Shown piece after piece: positions 1 to 9,728 of a stretch of DNA of 64,000 nt. The notes below the pieces were generated by a model that made no database searches, had not been told where the DNA came from, and saw nothing but the letters and a program-made list of their open reading frames with translations. Made by a program: the position numbers and the translations under genes. Origin of the DNA: Lineus longissimus (lineage: Eukaryota > Nemertea > Pilidiophora > Heteronemertea > Lineidae); assembly GCF_910592395.1 (NCBI RefSeq), contig NC_088314.1, positions 11,534,001 to 11,598,000 on the forward strand, read 5' to 3'. Every line of letters begins with the position of its first letter. Positions within the stretch are counted from its first letter, which is position 1.

Positions 1-54
1 ATCACAAGATAAATCAAATACTGAATTTGTCTAAGGTAATGGGCCTTATTCGAA

Positions 55-330
55 AGTGCAGAGGTCAAAGTTGGAACTAAAATGTACACATGAAAATGTA
101 CAGGGCAATGCACAGGAACGATCGGAAATCAGTCCATTTTTGCCAAAGTACACCAGTTCAACAAGCATTTGATACTCAGATGGGACTCTCTTCTGCAGAA
201 TAGTGGAAGAGAATCAAATGGTTGTTGAACTCTTCTTGGTTTGGCAAAAACAGACTGATTTCCGAACGTTCCTATGCATTCCCTGTACATCTTCATGCGT
301 AAACCTTTTAGTTCCGGCTCTGACCACTGG
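55..330. repeat. Imperfect inverted repeat (foldback/MITE-like)
   Basis: The left arm (about 55-190) and right arm (about 205-330) are reverse complements with scattered mismatches and small indels. Both arms carry ATGTACAGGG, GGAAATCAGTC, TTTTTGCCAAA and GTTCAACAA in mirrored order. The centre is a short loop near 190-205. No transposase is encoded, and I did not find a clear target duplication. It could be a non-autonomous DNA element or a structured-RNA hairpin; the former is likelier at this arm length. Confidence 0.65.
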
Positions 331-704
331 TGATGAGCGCCCGATGAGCGCACTTTAGAAACTTGTCCATTAGCGGCCTGTTAATACTGAACACAAAGTG
401 TAGTGTGTGCCAGAATTTCCATTATTCACTCAAGAACAAGGCAACCAACTGCGACAGTCACAATCTCACCCTGCCATTCAGGCACATTATACCCTCGTCA
501 ATGCTTGTCTAACTTGTATGATGCGGTTCTGTTTTTTGTCCAGGTCTTGATGCACAGCAATTGCACACCAGTGCTTGTTCTTCGTTTCTAAACACTATAC
601 CACTTCCCTTTAATTTTGCTGTGGTCCATCAATTGTTGATGGAGGTGGAACCTGACAAACTATAGTATAACTGAATAGAACTGAATATGAAATCATTTTA
701 AATC

Positions 705-712
705 TTTCAGGT
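705..712 (+). promoter_or_regulatory. Putative 3' splice acceptor of the transposase-USP exon
   Basis: A T-rich run followed by TTTCAG ends at 710. The exon reading frame continues upstream of the first GTG back to this point. No in-frame ATG precedes the conserved region until about 783, which supports a spliced start. Confidence 0.45.
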
Positions 713-3700
713 TGACAACAGTCCAGTCGTGGTGGAATACAACCAACAAACAGAGGAGATACCACTCGAATTTGAATCTACTATGTGGAGCAATAAACAA
801 TGTGGATTACTGTCTGAAACATTTGGAATAACAGCCGAATCAGAGGGATTTAAAAGCGATGGGGGCGAAGTTGCTGAATTCAGTTTTGTGGAACATGTTA
901 ACGCATCTAATGATGAACAGAATTTGAACGAAAATGTTGAAGGAGCCACGGATAGCAATAGCTCAGACCCGGAGTATGTGTATGGAGTAAGTGATGCACA
1001 CTTTGATTCATTTACATTCAGAAGGCATCGGTGGCCAAAGAAGGAACGACTAGACGCAAACTGTTTACGAAAGCCCTGGATGTTGCCTGCTTGGCAGTTG
1101 GAAAATCTTTCAGGAATGAAGGTTCCACATTTCTGGGAGTTGGTCTGGCAGCAGCAACAGCGATCAGCCACATGTAGGGAAACGAGTCATGGGTTGGATA
1201 TCTCTGCCCATGTACTCCTATACAGACACAAAATGCGGGCAAACCCTGACTTTCGAGATCTAGCTGCCTATTTCATGTTGTCTTTAGCAACTACACATGA
1301 TATTTTCTGGTCACAGTTGTCCGTTCATGTTTTCAACAGTACAGATATCCCAGTGTTGTGGCTTGACAGGGCAACAACTGATACAGAAAAAGATCTGGTT
1401 TACAATAGCATGAAAGAGAGGGAATCCCCTCTTCACAAGGAATTACTATCCTACTTCGAGGATCCGAAAAAGAGTGGGCGCCTCCCAGTTGGAGTATCTT
1501 TGGACTCAAAGAAAGTTCGGATTCAGAATTCTGAGGACTACGAAACCCAGAAAGACGCCTACTATCCAAAGAAGGGTGGTCATTGTGCAACATTCACCAC
1601 TCTAGTTGATACCTCTGGATATGTTGTTCTTACAATTCCTGTTGGAGCTGCTGCCACACCAAGATGTGGAGACAGCAGTTTCATTGGATTAGAAGTTCGA
1701 CTGTCACAAGATGAGGGGGATGACATTGCCCCGCAGGGGCTTCTTTCTCTCCTAAAGGGTACAGAGGATTATTTCATAGTGCTTTCTGTGGACAAAGGCT
1801 ACATCTTCGTTCCACACAACGTCAGTCAAAGTAACACTACAAATCTCAAACAATGGTGTTCAGATAATGGTTGTCAAATCATTTGGCCAAGTGATGGTTC
1901 TGATGACATTCTCCAAGTTTCGCGTGATGGAAAAATTGAGCTTGTGGCTTCGCCTGCTGATCCTGTCCTGACTAAGAACAGTCGAGTCATTGTCGGAAAA
2001 TTGAGGTTTGGTGTCGAACAGTTCCATGGTGCAATCTCTGACGAAAAGATCCTGGACATGGCTCCATACCAATTCCTGCAACCCTTGGGGGAGGATTTTT
2101 GCACAAAGTACGGCATACCAAATGACTATGTCAGTTGCCCTCGCATATTTCTAATATGGCTAGCAGCAGTCAATCATTTCAACAAGTTTCATCCAAAATT
2201 CAATGTGAATTTTGTAGATGGTGATGAGCAGGTTCGACTGGCGAACTTGATCAAGCACAGACTGAACAAGACCAACTTTCTGCATGACCCAGCAGTTACG
2301 CTGCCACCTCACATGCTTCAATTTCCGAGCTCAAGAAGTGCAAACTGGAACAGGACAGACGTGAGCGATATCAGAGAGTTGAGGTCACAACTACACCTAC
2401 CAACAATCGGTGAAGAGAACATCTATGAAATGTCACTGGGACCTTATCTTGTTAGACGAGGTTGCTCTTATATCACTCACCTTAGACAACTTGAGATGAG
2501 CAACAGACTGGAAGCATTCAGTTCCATGCCAGAGTACTGGGCATCTGCAAAGGAATTACCAGCCTCCACGGCAGTATTTTATACAACCCTGGAGCATGCG
2601 CCAGATGGATGGGACAATGACACTTATTTCCGATGGCCAGAGTCTGGGTTAAAAGTTATAACCATGAAGCTTCCCTCTGCAAACCGTACGAACAGAAGTC
2701 CCGCGAATCTGAAGCGTCCAATGCTTGCCTTCGCAGAAAAAGGTGAAATTGATGAAAACTATCTTGGGTTCACAGGACCGCTGGATACTTTGTGTGGATG
2801 GTCTTGTGGAACCACTACGTCAGCTGATCTCGGATCAAGAATGTTGACATCAGACGCTCATGTTGTAGCCCTGTTGATGTTGTTGTGCGGTGACAGCTTT
2901 CGGGCCCCCATTATCCGAAAAACCCACCTTGCAGACCCTAAGTTGCCAGCCCATCTTCAACCAAGGTACACTGCCCCTCATGGACAAGGTCAGCATACAC
3001 AGCCTCGCAACGTGTCAACCTCTGGGGACACTCCGATGGATGAAGACGCAACCAACCCGGGGGACACTTCCAGTTCCAACTGCAGGGACACTCCGATGGA
3101 TGATGTACATGTACTGAATGAGAGATTATATCCTTGTCGGGGCCTCCTGAATGATGCTAACATTTGCTATGCAATAGCTGTGGTGCAATGCCTCAGACAT
3201 GTTGATCTTGCTGAACAGGTGGTTCCTGTATCAGACCTTGACAATGAGTTCTTAGATACCTGTTTGAGAATGGAAAGATGGGAGGAACCATTTTCAATTC
3301 AAGCACTGGTACAAGCATTGAATGATGAAATTGTAGGCACGGGTTACCAGTTTGTGATGCCAGATTATCATGATGCAGGAGAATTCCTAATGAATCTTAC
3401 ACAGAAAATGAATCTCCACGAAGGTTTCCTAACTTCTTGGCCTGTGCAATTACATTGTCCTCTTGGTCATATCGATTTGCAACTAAGGGACAGCAACATT
3501 CTCAGAATAAGGGCTCCTGCAGGACCAGAACTTAGATCTTTGACAGCTATTTATAATGGCTATTTTGCTGACTCAGATGTAATTCAGGGAAGGTGTGGAA
3601 ATCGTGCACGCAATGGGCGCAGCTGTGACCGTCTTGGGCAAGGATTCCAGATAACTTTGGATGGAAACCTTACCATCATTGAGATTGACCGAAACATTGA

Positions 3701-3938
3701 CATTCAACACAAGAACATGACTAAGATTGGACAACCGGATGGTGGTCATTTGGAGGGTAAGGCAGTCTTGGGGGTGATTTGCCATACTGGGAATAGGGGT
3801 GCTGAAGGCCACTGGTTCTGCTTTTTGAAGCACAATGATTCTTGGTGGAAAATGAATGATGCCCATCCACCAATCGCTGCATCACCTTGGGAACTTCAGG
3901 GTGATAATTTCACCATCAACGTTTTCTTTTTGAAGTAA
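711..3938 (+). CDS. DDE_Tnp_4-like transposase fused to a USP/UCH deubiquitinase domain (terminal exon)
   Basis: A long open exon (about 1075 codons) starts directly after a 3' splice-site-like TTTCAG at 705-710; the reading frame is open at 711 and no ATG lies at the start, so upstream exon(s) are expected. Numbering from the GTG at 729: residues 130-200 resemble the helix-turn-helix that precedes DDE_Tnp_4 domains (FRDLAAYF). A DDE-like core follows with D259 (SLDSKKV), D355 (VDKGYIF) and E430 (FGVEQFHG). After a linker with a repeated DTPMD motif comes a compact USP fold: Cys box NDANICYAI with C813, His box GHWFCF with H1028, and D1044 in MNDAHP. Families with DDE_Tnp_4 include Harbinger/ISL2EU-type transposons. 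USPs remove ubiquitin. The fusion suggests a transposon protein, or one domesticated from a transposon, that also protects itself or its targets from ubiquitination. Both domain calls are by eye; the USP call is the firmer. Confidence 0.75.
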   Translation, partial: VDNSPVVVEYNQQTEEIPLEFESTMWSNKQCGLLSETFGITAESEGFKSDGGEVAEFSFVEHVNASNDEQNLNENVEGATDSNSSDPEYVYGVSDAHFDSFTFRRHRWPKKERLDANCLRKPWMLPAWQLENLSGMKVPHFWELVWQQQQRSATCRETSHGLDISAHVLLYRHKMRANPDFRDLAAYFMLSLATTHDIFWSQLSVHVFNSTDIPVLWLDRATTDTEKDLVYNSMKERESPLHKELLSYFEDPKKSGRLPVGVSLDSKKVRIQNSEDYETQKDAYYPKKGGHCATFTTLVDTSGYVVLTIPVGAAATPRCGDSSFIGLEVRLSQDEGDDIAPQGLLSLLKGTEDYFIVLSVDKGYIFVPHNVSQSNTTNLKQWCSDNGCQIIWPSDGSDDILQVSRDGKIELVASPADPVLTKNSRVIVGKLRFGVEQFHGAISDEKILDMAPYQFLQPLGEDFCTKYGIPNDYVSCPRIFLIWLAAVNHFNKFHPKFNVNFVDGDEQVRLANLIKHRLNKTNFLHDPAVTLPPHMLQFPSSRSANWNRTDVSDIRELRSQLHLPTIGEENIYEMSLGPYLVRRGCSYITHLRQLEMSNRLEAFSSMPEYWASAKELPASTAVFYTTLEHAPDGWDNDTYFRWPESGLKVITMKLPSANRTNRSPANLKRPMLAFAEKGEIDENYLGFTGPLDTLCGWSCGTTTSADLGSRMLTSDAHVVALLMLLCGDSFRAPIIRKTHLADPKLPAHLQPRYTAPHGQGQHTQPRNVSTSGDTPMDEDATNPGDTSSSNCRDTPMDDVHVLNERLYPCRGLLNDANICYAIAVVQCLRHVDLAEQVVPVSDLDNEFLDTCLRMERWEEPFSIQALVQALNDEIVGTGYQFVMPDYHDAGEFLMNLTQKMNLHEGFLTSWPVQLHCPLGHIDLQLRDSNILRIRAPAGPELRSLTAIYNGYFADSDVIQGRCGNRARNGRSCDRLGQGFQITLDGNLTIIEIDRNIDIQHKNMTKIGQPDGGHLEGKAVLGVICHTGNRGAEGHWFCFLKHNDSWWKMNDAHPPIAASPWELQGDNFTINVFFLK

Positions 3939-4017
3939 AGCATAACTTTCTGACTGTCATACTATGTGACGATGAACAGTTGCTGTACAAGGTGAATAGT
4001 AAAGATTATGTTTCTCT

Positions 4018-4165
4018 TTGGACAAGAATTGACTGTTCTGGACATCGTAGTGAAGTCAGTGAAGATTCTGCTTTGTTTTGGATTTAGAATTGGCTGTTCT
4101 GGACACCGTAGTGAAGTCAGTGAAGATTCTGTTTCATTTTGGATAAGAATTGACCATTTCGGAAG
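4018..4165 (+). repeat. Tandem repeat, about 62-66-bp unit, 2+ copies
   Basis: The phrase TGTTCTGGACA(T/C)CGTAGTGAAGT recurs with GTGAAGATTCTG and a GGAT(T/A)AGAATTG lead-in. There are two nearly full units and a partial third. It lies just 3' of the transposase-USP stop and may be part of its 3' UTR. Confidence 0.7.
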
Positions 4166-5299
4166 TCGGTTCAGCACTATGACAGTTATGGTACAATTTG
4201 GATTACTTGGATCGGACCTTATTCAACAAAGAGTGAAGGTAGGCTTATTGGTAAAGTTGAGATAGCATTGCATTGCATGAACTTATTTTCAGCATTTCTT
4301 AAAAAGAACAACACCTGCAGTTTTTGATATTGCATTTTGTCAATATAGAATTATACATTGATTACAGTGCACATCATATTGACAACCCTATGTAATTGCG
4401 CAAAGGCTGTTTATGAAGCAGCATCGCGAAGCCTATATACTTGAAAAATCGGATAGGAGCCACTCATAAGTCCGGAGACTGATTACGGTGTTGCAACTTG
4501 CAGAAGAGGCCATCACTAGCCAGACTCGTCTCCAATAATGGAGAACTTGGGGTCAGGCATCATAGTCATTGAGAGTCGGCCTCCCTGAGGCCCTTTCAAC
4601 TAATGATAGCGCCGAAACAATTTGATTGCTTATGGGCGGCTCCTAGCCGAAACCCCAGTACGCACTATCAACATGGCCTGCAGCATTTTTCAAAGACTTC
4701 GCGAAGGGATGGGGACGTCAGTTGGGACGCATACTGTACCTTGGTAGGATCGGATCCAGGTTTTTAAACCAGGCTCTATCACTATCAGGCCTTTCAGTAA
4801 CATAGGTGAAGACTGGGAAGTGGCGGAACAAGAGGATTGTACAGTAAAGAGTGAAGTTTTTAGGGCGTTATTAATGGAAATCTCTGTACAGATGTGTGAT
4901 TATAAATAATGATCAGTAAGGCCTTTTCATACCCTGTTGAGCAAGTTGAGGCAGACTGGCTATCAATCATTGGTATTGCCTTATTCAATCAAGGTCAAGA
5001 AATTATCTCATTTCATTCACTCAATGTGAGGGTGGTAGCATGTCAAAGACACATGAACTTACGTTACTGTAGAATATTGCTTTTAAGTTAAAAACATCCA
5101 CCTACCAGGCTGAATGTCTTTAGCATGAAAAACTCTAGTCTAGCTGACAAAGATACTCATTGTTCTTCTTGAGAGATTCTCCATCTACTACTGTTGTATA
5201 CCAGCGTTTTGTAAGGAAAATGTGTGGCTACATCAATAAAATATCTGTAGCAGGACAGTTTATTCTTTGAGATTGAAGAAAACAAGCTACATTTACAAT

Positions 5300-5340
5300 G
5301 TAGGCAAACATGGTAGGAGTAGTTTGCCCATGTTTGCCTA
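5300..5340. repeat. Short perfect hairpin
   Basis: GTAGGCAAACATGG and CCATGTTTGCCTAC form a 14-bp stem around a loop of about 13 nt. It is too short for a standard miRNA precursor. Confidence 0.6.
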
Positions 5341-6371
5341 CTTCATAATTATTCATGTTATTTTGCGAAACTCTTCTAGTTCATGAATTGCTAATTATTT
5401 TTCTGCCATTCCTAGCACTCAGTCGAAGTTCATAATTCCAGTAGATTTAGGCTGTAGTGAACTATAAGTGAATGAATAAACTTCAAGAGTACTGATACTA
5501 AAACATTTGATTTGTAATAGAAATGATTCTTTGTTCATCCCCCACCCCAGCCAAGAAAAAAAAATCATTCGTTGTCCAATCCCCCATCCTGTTTACTCCA
5601 AGCCAGCTTACATAAACATTCACCAATCTATTCCCAAATCCAGTAGGCCTATTTATATGTTTATGCATTGTAGGCCTTCTTGACAGCACACCCCCATGGA
5701 AAATGGCTCACTCCAATACCCTGACAATAGCACAGAACCCAATGAAGCTATTCAGGCTGAAGTCAAGTTGACAAAAGCAGTGAACAATAGGCTTTTGGCA
5801 CACAGACAGTTCAGCTACTTCAAAAAGAGAAATATCAGTCTTATAAACTGCATTTATTTGATACTGAATCACCAAAACTCGCAGGATTTTATCCCTGCAT
5901 CAACTTCAGAAGGCCTTTCCACTACTTTTGACCATATTTGTTTTGACAAATCCTTGTTGTATCATACAGTTTCAGGGCCTCAAAGGCCTATTGTTTTAAA
6001 TAATTAGAAGGAATCAAATTCATTGTTCCACCGTAATTAATGATTTAATACACTAGAGTATCCCTGCGAATGGCAGCGCAATATCTCTTATGGTTTTCTC
6101 AGTGACCACAAATTGCACCCTTGATTTCAAAATGAACAGCCCCTTTCGAAACTGTACAAAGATTTCTCTCACGACCAAAAATTGACAACAACAGGTAAAA
6201 GATTCCTAACTGTGTAATTTTTTTCCCTTTAGATTTATTCATTTTCATGTTTCAAATATTTTTTGTCAGTACCGCAAAACACGCCAGGATTTTGTTTTCG
6301 TCCATAACTCTATCGAGCAGGACGCACATGACCACACAAACCGATGACAGTATTATTTCTATATATTCTAC

Positions 6372-6440
6372 AGAGACGTGACATCGTCATTTCTATGGTC
6401 ACTTGAGAGACGTGACATCATCGTTTCTATGGTAACATGA
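6372..6440 (+). repeat. Two-copy tandem repeat, about 34-bp unit
   Basis: AGAGACGTGACATC appears twice, each followed by TTTCTATGGT(C/A)AC, in direct tandem with a few substitutions. Confidence 0.7.
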
Positions 6441-8068
6441 TCACTGGCAGGAGTCACATTATTTTCGCAGAACTTTTTGTGGTGTCCACAAAAACAATTT
6501 CTGGAACCAATGGTGTCCTGGCGCAAGAAGAGCGACTTCCTGCATTGAAAATTAAGTTTTCTGAATAAATTCCGCTTTGGCATGCCATAATTACCCCAAG
6601 GTCTTAAAGCGTTTAAGTGAAATTGTGTAATTAACAAAAACATGATTGCATGAGCTATGATTGCGTCCAATCATCGAACCAGGTTCAGCCCTTGTTAAAA
6701 ATGGTGGTAATGTTTTGTTAATCATTTGAGGTGAACGGCAACCTACAGTACAACCCTTCTACTAGGGACACCGATGGGACTGGGCATTGGTGTCCGTAAT
6801 GGAAAGGTTTCCTTAACAGGAGGTTATGCCAATGTCATTATTGTTAAATAAGTGGATTTATGTGCATAAACATAGTGGGTCATGCATCTTCTACATATTA
6901 TTTTTAGCAGGGGGAGTTTTGATGGAGACGAAAATCAGATTTAGTTATCAACTATTTCAAATAATTTGATATAATTTACATGCACATTTGAATTTACTTT
7001 AGGATAACAATTTATGACATTTCTAGTGGAGGTAATTTTTCTAGAAATCTGAGTTTTCAAGGAAAAGCCGGACAATGTCAAACTTCTGCCAGGTAAATGA
7101 GGAAAAGGTTAGCGTTAACATTGAGAACTCGGAAAAAGCCTCCTATTTGTGAATAAACTGGTGTGCAGTCTAACTGTGACACCAATATCTATGTGGGGGG
7201 GGGGGGGGTCCAGGATGGAAAACACAGTAGTTAAATGATACTGTCAAACAACCCGAAACACAATTACCGCTAATGGTGGTTAAAGGTGTAACTGTTTCTA
7301 GTTCGTAGCATTTTGTCATTCAAACAACTAAGGCATACATCACTGTGTTCATGGATGAAGTGTAAGGGTATGAAATCTGTACCGCAAAGGATTTTTAGGG
7401 TACAAAAATGCATCCTCAAAAATATTTTGAGATCAATTAATCAAACTACTTCTTAACAAATTAGGATGTCTTATCAGTATGGTATATTTCTCGGTCACCC
7501 ATCCATTGTTGCTTAACTTTGTACTTTCCAAAGTTGCCGAACTGATGTATTGACCTAATTTATCTTTCTTCATCTCTAGGTTATGCAATCCAAGATGAGA
7601 GACTAGGCTGCAACTCAACTGGGTACCCTCCAGATACCAGCGTCTCAGAATTTGTTGAATGTGTCAGGCAGAGTGTAAAGGAAATGCATTCCATACTATT
7701 AGGAAAAGACTTTAGATAGACACTACCAAGCAACCGTCCTGACCCTGGCAATTTCGTGAATAACACCACCGATTGAAAAAAAACACAATTAGATTAGGAG
7801 TACGCTGGTGGTCACTTCTGTTCAGAATACAAGCGAGTACATCATAGTACATAAAGCATGTAATGGAAAAGTTCAAAAATCAGAGATTATAACTTGAATT
7901 TCGAGATTTCCAGCTGTGTTAATTCGTACTTATCATACATTTCAACAATGTTGTTGTGGAAACTGATATACAAATTATAAATGCCTTGTTCAGTGCATAA
8001 TAATTGCACTAAGGTAATAGTTATTTCTACCTGACCCAGAATACAATGGGGTAAGCCTCTCGAAAATA

Positions 8069-8074
8069 TACATA
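8069..8074. repeat. Polinton target-site duplication, left (TACATA)
   Basis: TACATA sits immediately outside the left AGTAGTG terminus and recurs at 26543-26548 immediately outside the right CACTACT terminus. A 6-bp duplication and AG...CT ends agree with Maverick/Polinton integration. Confidence 0.93.
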
Positions 8075-8102
8075 AGTAGTGCAATATTGACAGTTCTAAC
8101 TC

Positions 8103-8325
8103 AGCAGTCAAATCCCAGTCAAAATCTCCAAGTCAAATCCCAGTCAACACGTTCACAAAAGAGTCTCAGTCAAATCCTAGTCTAAATAGTTTCTAGTCAA
8201 ACTTCAGTCAAGTCACAAATCATCCAAATCATCCAAATTATCAAAATTATCAAAATCATCCAAATCATCCAAATTATCAAAATTATCAAAATTATCAAAA
8301 TTACCAAAATTACAAAAATTACAAA
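8103..8325 (+). repeat. Subterminal tandem repeats inside the Polinton TIR
   Basis: Two word families lie in succession: seven or so CAGTCAAATCC-like words, then a 9-bp array alternating AATCATCCA and AATTATCAA. The same array is mirrored at 26292-26514. In protein-primed systems the ends serve as replication origin; a role as binding sites is inference. Confidence 0.75.
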
Positions 8326-8371
8326 AATGACAAAACGTCTACTTAAAGAAAATTATTTTCTTGTAAATAAA

Positions 8372-8671
8372 ATGAACTTTCCATCAAATGAAGAACTTGA
8401 ATCAAGAGTCACAGAGTCAACAGATTATCTAAAATTTCAAGATCTTCCAGTGAACAAATGGTACAAAATCAACTCATTCAGAAGTATAAGCACAAAAATA
8501 GGAGAATCAACACTTCTTGAACTTGAAGACTCAGAATCTAAAGAATTGACAGTGTGGGCGACGAGTGTCATCAAACAAAAAATAAATCTTGATCACAATT
8601 ATATAAGATTCACAGGAGTCAAGGAGACAAAACAGGGTAAAAAGTTTTATGGATTTAACCTCTTGGAATAA
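8372..8671 (+). CDS. TIR-encoded small protein (left copy), possible OB-fold/ssDNA-binding
   Basis: This is a 99-residue protein, also encoded in the right TIR with a single visible residue change (Q/K in DYLKF(Q/K)DLP). The frame is open from 8327, but I choose the Met at 8372 because TAAATAAA lies directly before it, as for other genes of the element, and because the same words precede the paralogue at 9036. The core (LPVNKWYKINSFRS, then TKIGESTLLELED and later IRFTG) alternates short strands in a way reminiscent of OB folds. That would fit an ssDNA-binding role in protein-primed replication, but it is only inference. The stop overlaps the next ATG frame (8671). Being in the TIR, the gene exists in two copies and is read inward from both ends. 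Confidence 0.72.
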   Translation: MNFPSNEELESRVTESTDYLKFQDLPVNKWYKINSFRSISTKIGESTLLELEDSESKELTVWATSVIKQKINLDHNYIRFTGVKETKQGKKFYGFNLLE

Positions 8672-8700
8672 TGACTAAACCTATATCTAAAGAAAATAAA

Positions 8701-8967
8701 ATGAGAGAAGTATATGTCAATTGGAGAAATCTTCCTGATAATACTTGGTATAAGATTGATAGATTGGACTATTTATCAATAACAGATAAGTATGATTTTT
8801 TACTATTTTTATATCCCAGAGATGATAAAAAAACTTTGTATATTGTAAGACTGACAAAACGAATTAAGGATAAAATTTTAGACCTGGGTGATATAAGCCC
8901 TCTTCTAGACGATGATGTCTTCATTTACAAAAAAGACAATGATATGAGTCAACATTGGATTTTTTAA
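8701..8967 (+). CDS. Small Polinton protein, paralogue 1 (VNWRNLPDNTWYKI family)
   Basis: An 88-residue protein if started at 8701, where AAAATAAA precedes the ATG; the frame is open from 8671. It begins REVYVNWRNLPDNTWYKI and ends in IYKK...SQHWIF. It is clearly paralogous to 9036-9290 and, on the other strand, 25598-25858. The LPDNTWYKI segment resembles LPVNKWYKI of the TIR protein, so all four may descend from one gene that multiplied around the inverted-repeat boundary. The function is unknown; I see no catalytic motif or membrane segment. Confidence 0.7.
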   Translation: MREVYVNWRNLPDNTWYKIDRLDYLSITDKYDFLLFLYPRDDKKTLYIVRLTKRIKDKILDLGDISPLLDDDVFIYKKDNDMSQHWIF

Positions 8968-9035
8968 ATAAAAAAGAACAACTTGATTAATTTAAAAAAC
9001 GTCTACTTAACAAAAATTATTTTCTTGTAAATAAA

Positions 9036-9290
9036 ATGAACGAAGTATATGTCAATTGGAAAAATCTTCCTGATAATACCTGGTATAAAATTGAAAAAAT
9101 AGATATTCTATCATCAACTGATAAGTATGCTTTTTTACTATCGTTAATACCCAGAGATAAAAAAACCTTGTACAGTGTAATATTACCAAAAGAAATAAAG
9201 GAAAATATTTTAGATTTGGGTCCTCATGATGAAGATGAGGTCTTTATTTACAAAAAAGATGATGATATTTCTCAACATTGGATTTTTTAA
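9036..9290 (+). CDS. Small Polinton protein, paralogue 2
   Basis: An 84-residue protein with TAAATAAA next to its ATG. It shares YVNWKNLPDNTWYKI at the start and IYKKDDDISQHWIF at the end with paralogue 1 and with the copy at 25598-25858. The 5' leader at 8995-9035 repeats the leader of the TIR gene (ACGTCTACTTAA...TTATTTTCTTGTAAATAAA), so the duplication included regulatory sequence. The function is unknown. Confidence 0.75.
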   Translation: MNEVYVNWKNLPDNTWYKIEKIDILSSTDKYAFLLSLIPRDKKTLYSVILPKEIKENILDLGPHDEDEVFIYKKDDDISQHWIF

Positions 9291-9338
9291 ATAAATTTGT
9301 TTCCATGCTTATATCTGAAGAAAATAAAAACATAATAA

Positions 9339-9638
9339 ATGAACAAAACTGCGAAAGCTCTCATTGGTGTACTATGCTTGTCAATGACTGGAAATGTCAT
9401 TTTGACAGGAATTAATTTTGTACCTAGAAATACTCTCGCTCCGCTTGTGAATGTCACAGACTTTCCAATGAATTACACTTGTCTAATGGAGCACAAAAGA
9501 AAGTTGATTAAAAATCACATTTATGGACATGTTTGTTATAATCCATGGCTAGATGTTTCTATAATAGACTTAAGGTATTACAAAGATAGATTTGTAAATC
9601 TGACGGTGCCATTTTTGGCACAGTCACGATTGATGTAA
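9339..9638 (+). CDS. Small secreted or membrane-anchored Polinton protein
   Basis: A 99-residue protein with an N-terminal hydrophobic segment (ALIGVLCLSMTGNVILTGI, residues 7-25) that looks like a signal peptide or anchor, two cysteines (C48 and C66) and an N-x-T site. CATAATAAATG gives the usual start context. The last codons lie within one copy of the recurring TGCCATTTTTGGCA hairpin, and a strong second hairpin follows the stop. I recognise no family. Confidence 0.65.
   Translation: MNKTAKALIGVLCLSMTGNVILTGINFVPRNTLAPLVNVTDFPMNYTCLMEHKRKLIKNHIYGHVCYNPWLDVSIIDLRYYKDRFVNLTVPFLAQSRLM
9602..9625 (+). repeat. Recurring GTGCCA/TGGCAC hairpin, copy 1
   Basis: Perfect GTGCCA...TGGCAC pairing around a T/A loop, inside the last codons of the preceding gene. 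Near-identical palindromes occur at 12693, 16720 and 19439. Confidence 0.7.
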
Positions 9639-9639
9639 T

Positions 9640-9663
9640 TTTATAAGCTTAAAAGCTTATAAA
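9640..9663. terminator. Hairpin between convergent genes
   Basis: TTTATAAGCTT and AAGCTTATAAA form an 11-bp perfect stem with a 2-nt loop. It begins 1 nt after the stop of the plus-strand gene and lies between two convergent genes, so it could mark the 3' end of both. Compare the hairpin mRNA ends of mimivirus; the role here is inference. Confidence 0.55.
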
Positions 9664-9728
9664 TTTACACCCACACTACTTTTGTCTGACTTGCTAAAAT
9701 AGCCCAAACTGATTATCTCAGATGAAAG

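Larger units (their letters stand above)
4266..8068. other. Intergenic stretch with no convincing gene
   Basis: Short open frames here (for example 5696-6007) have no recognisable domain or coding bias. Visible structures are a hairpin at 5300-5340, a two-copy tandem repeat at 6372-6440 and a G run at 7196-7208. AATAAA-like signals occur at 5234 and 5474. I see no RNA gene. Confidence 0.5.
8075..8701 (+). repeat. Polinton left terminal inverted repeat
   Basis: This 627-bp arm mirrors 25916-26542 with only scattered substitutions. The outer part is built of iterated AGTCAAATCCC-type words (8103-8215) and then about a dozen 9-bp AATCATCCA/AATTATCAA words (8216-8325). The inner part holds a small gene. 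Homology stops after AAAGAAAATAAAA at 8701. Confidence 0.93.

Noticed and set aside
5696-6007. 103-codon plus-strand frame
   Set aside because: Ordinary composition, no domain, no splice or promoter support seen.
8220-8325. CRISPR-like array in the TIR
   Set aside because: 9-bp head-to-tail words without spacers; a plain subterminal repeat.
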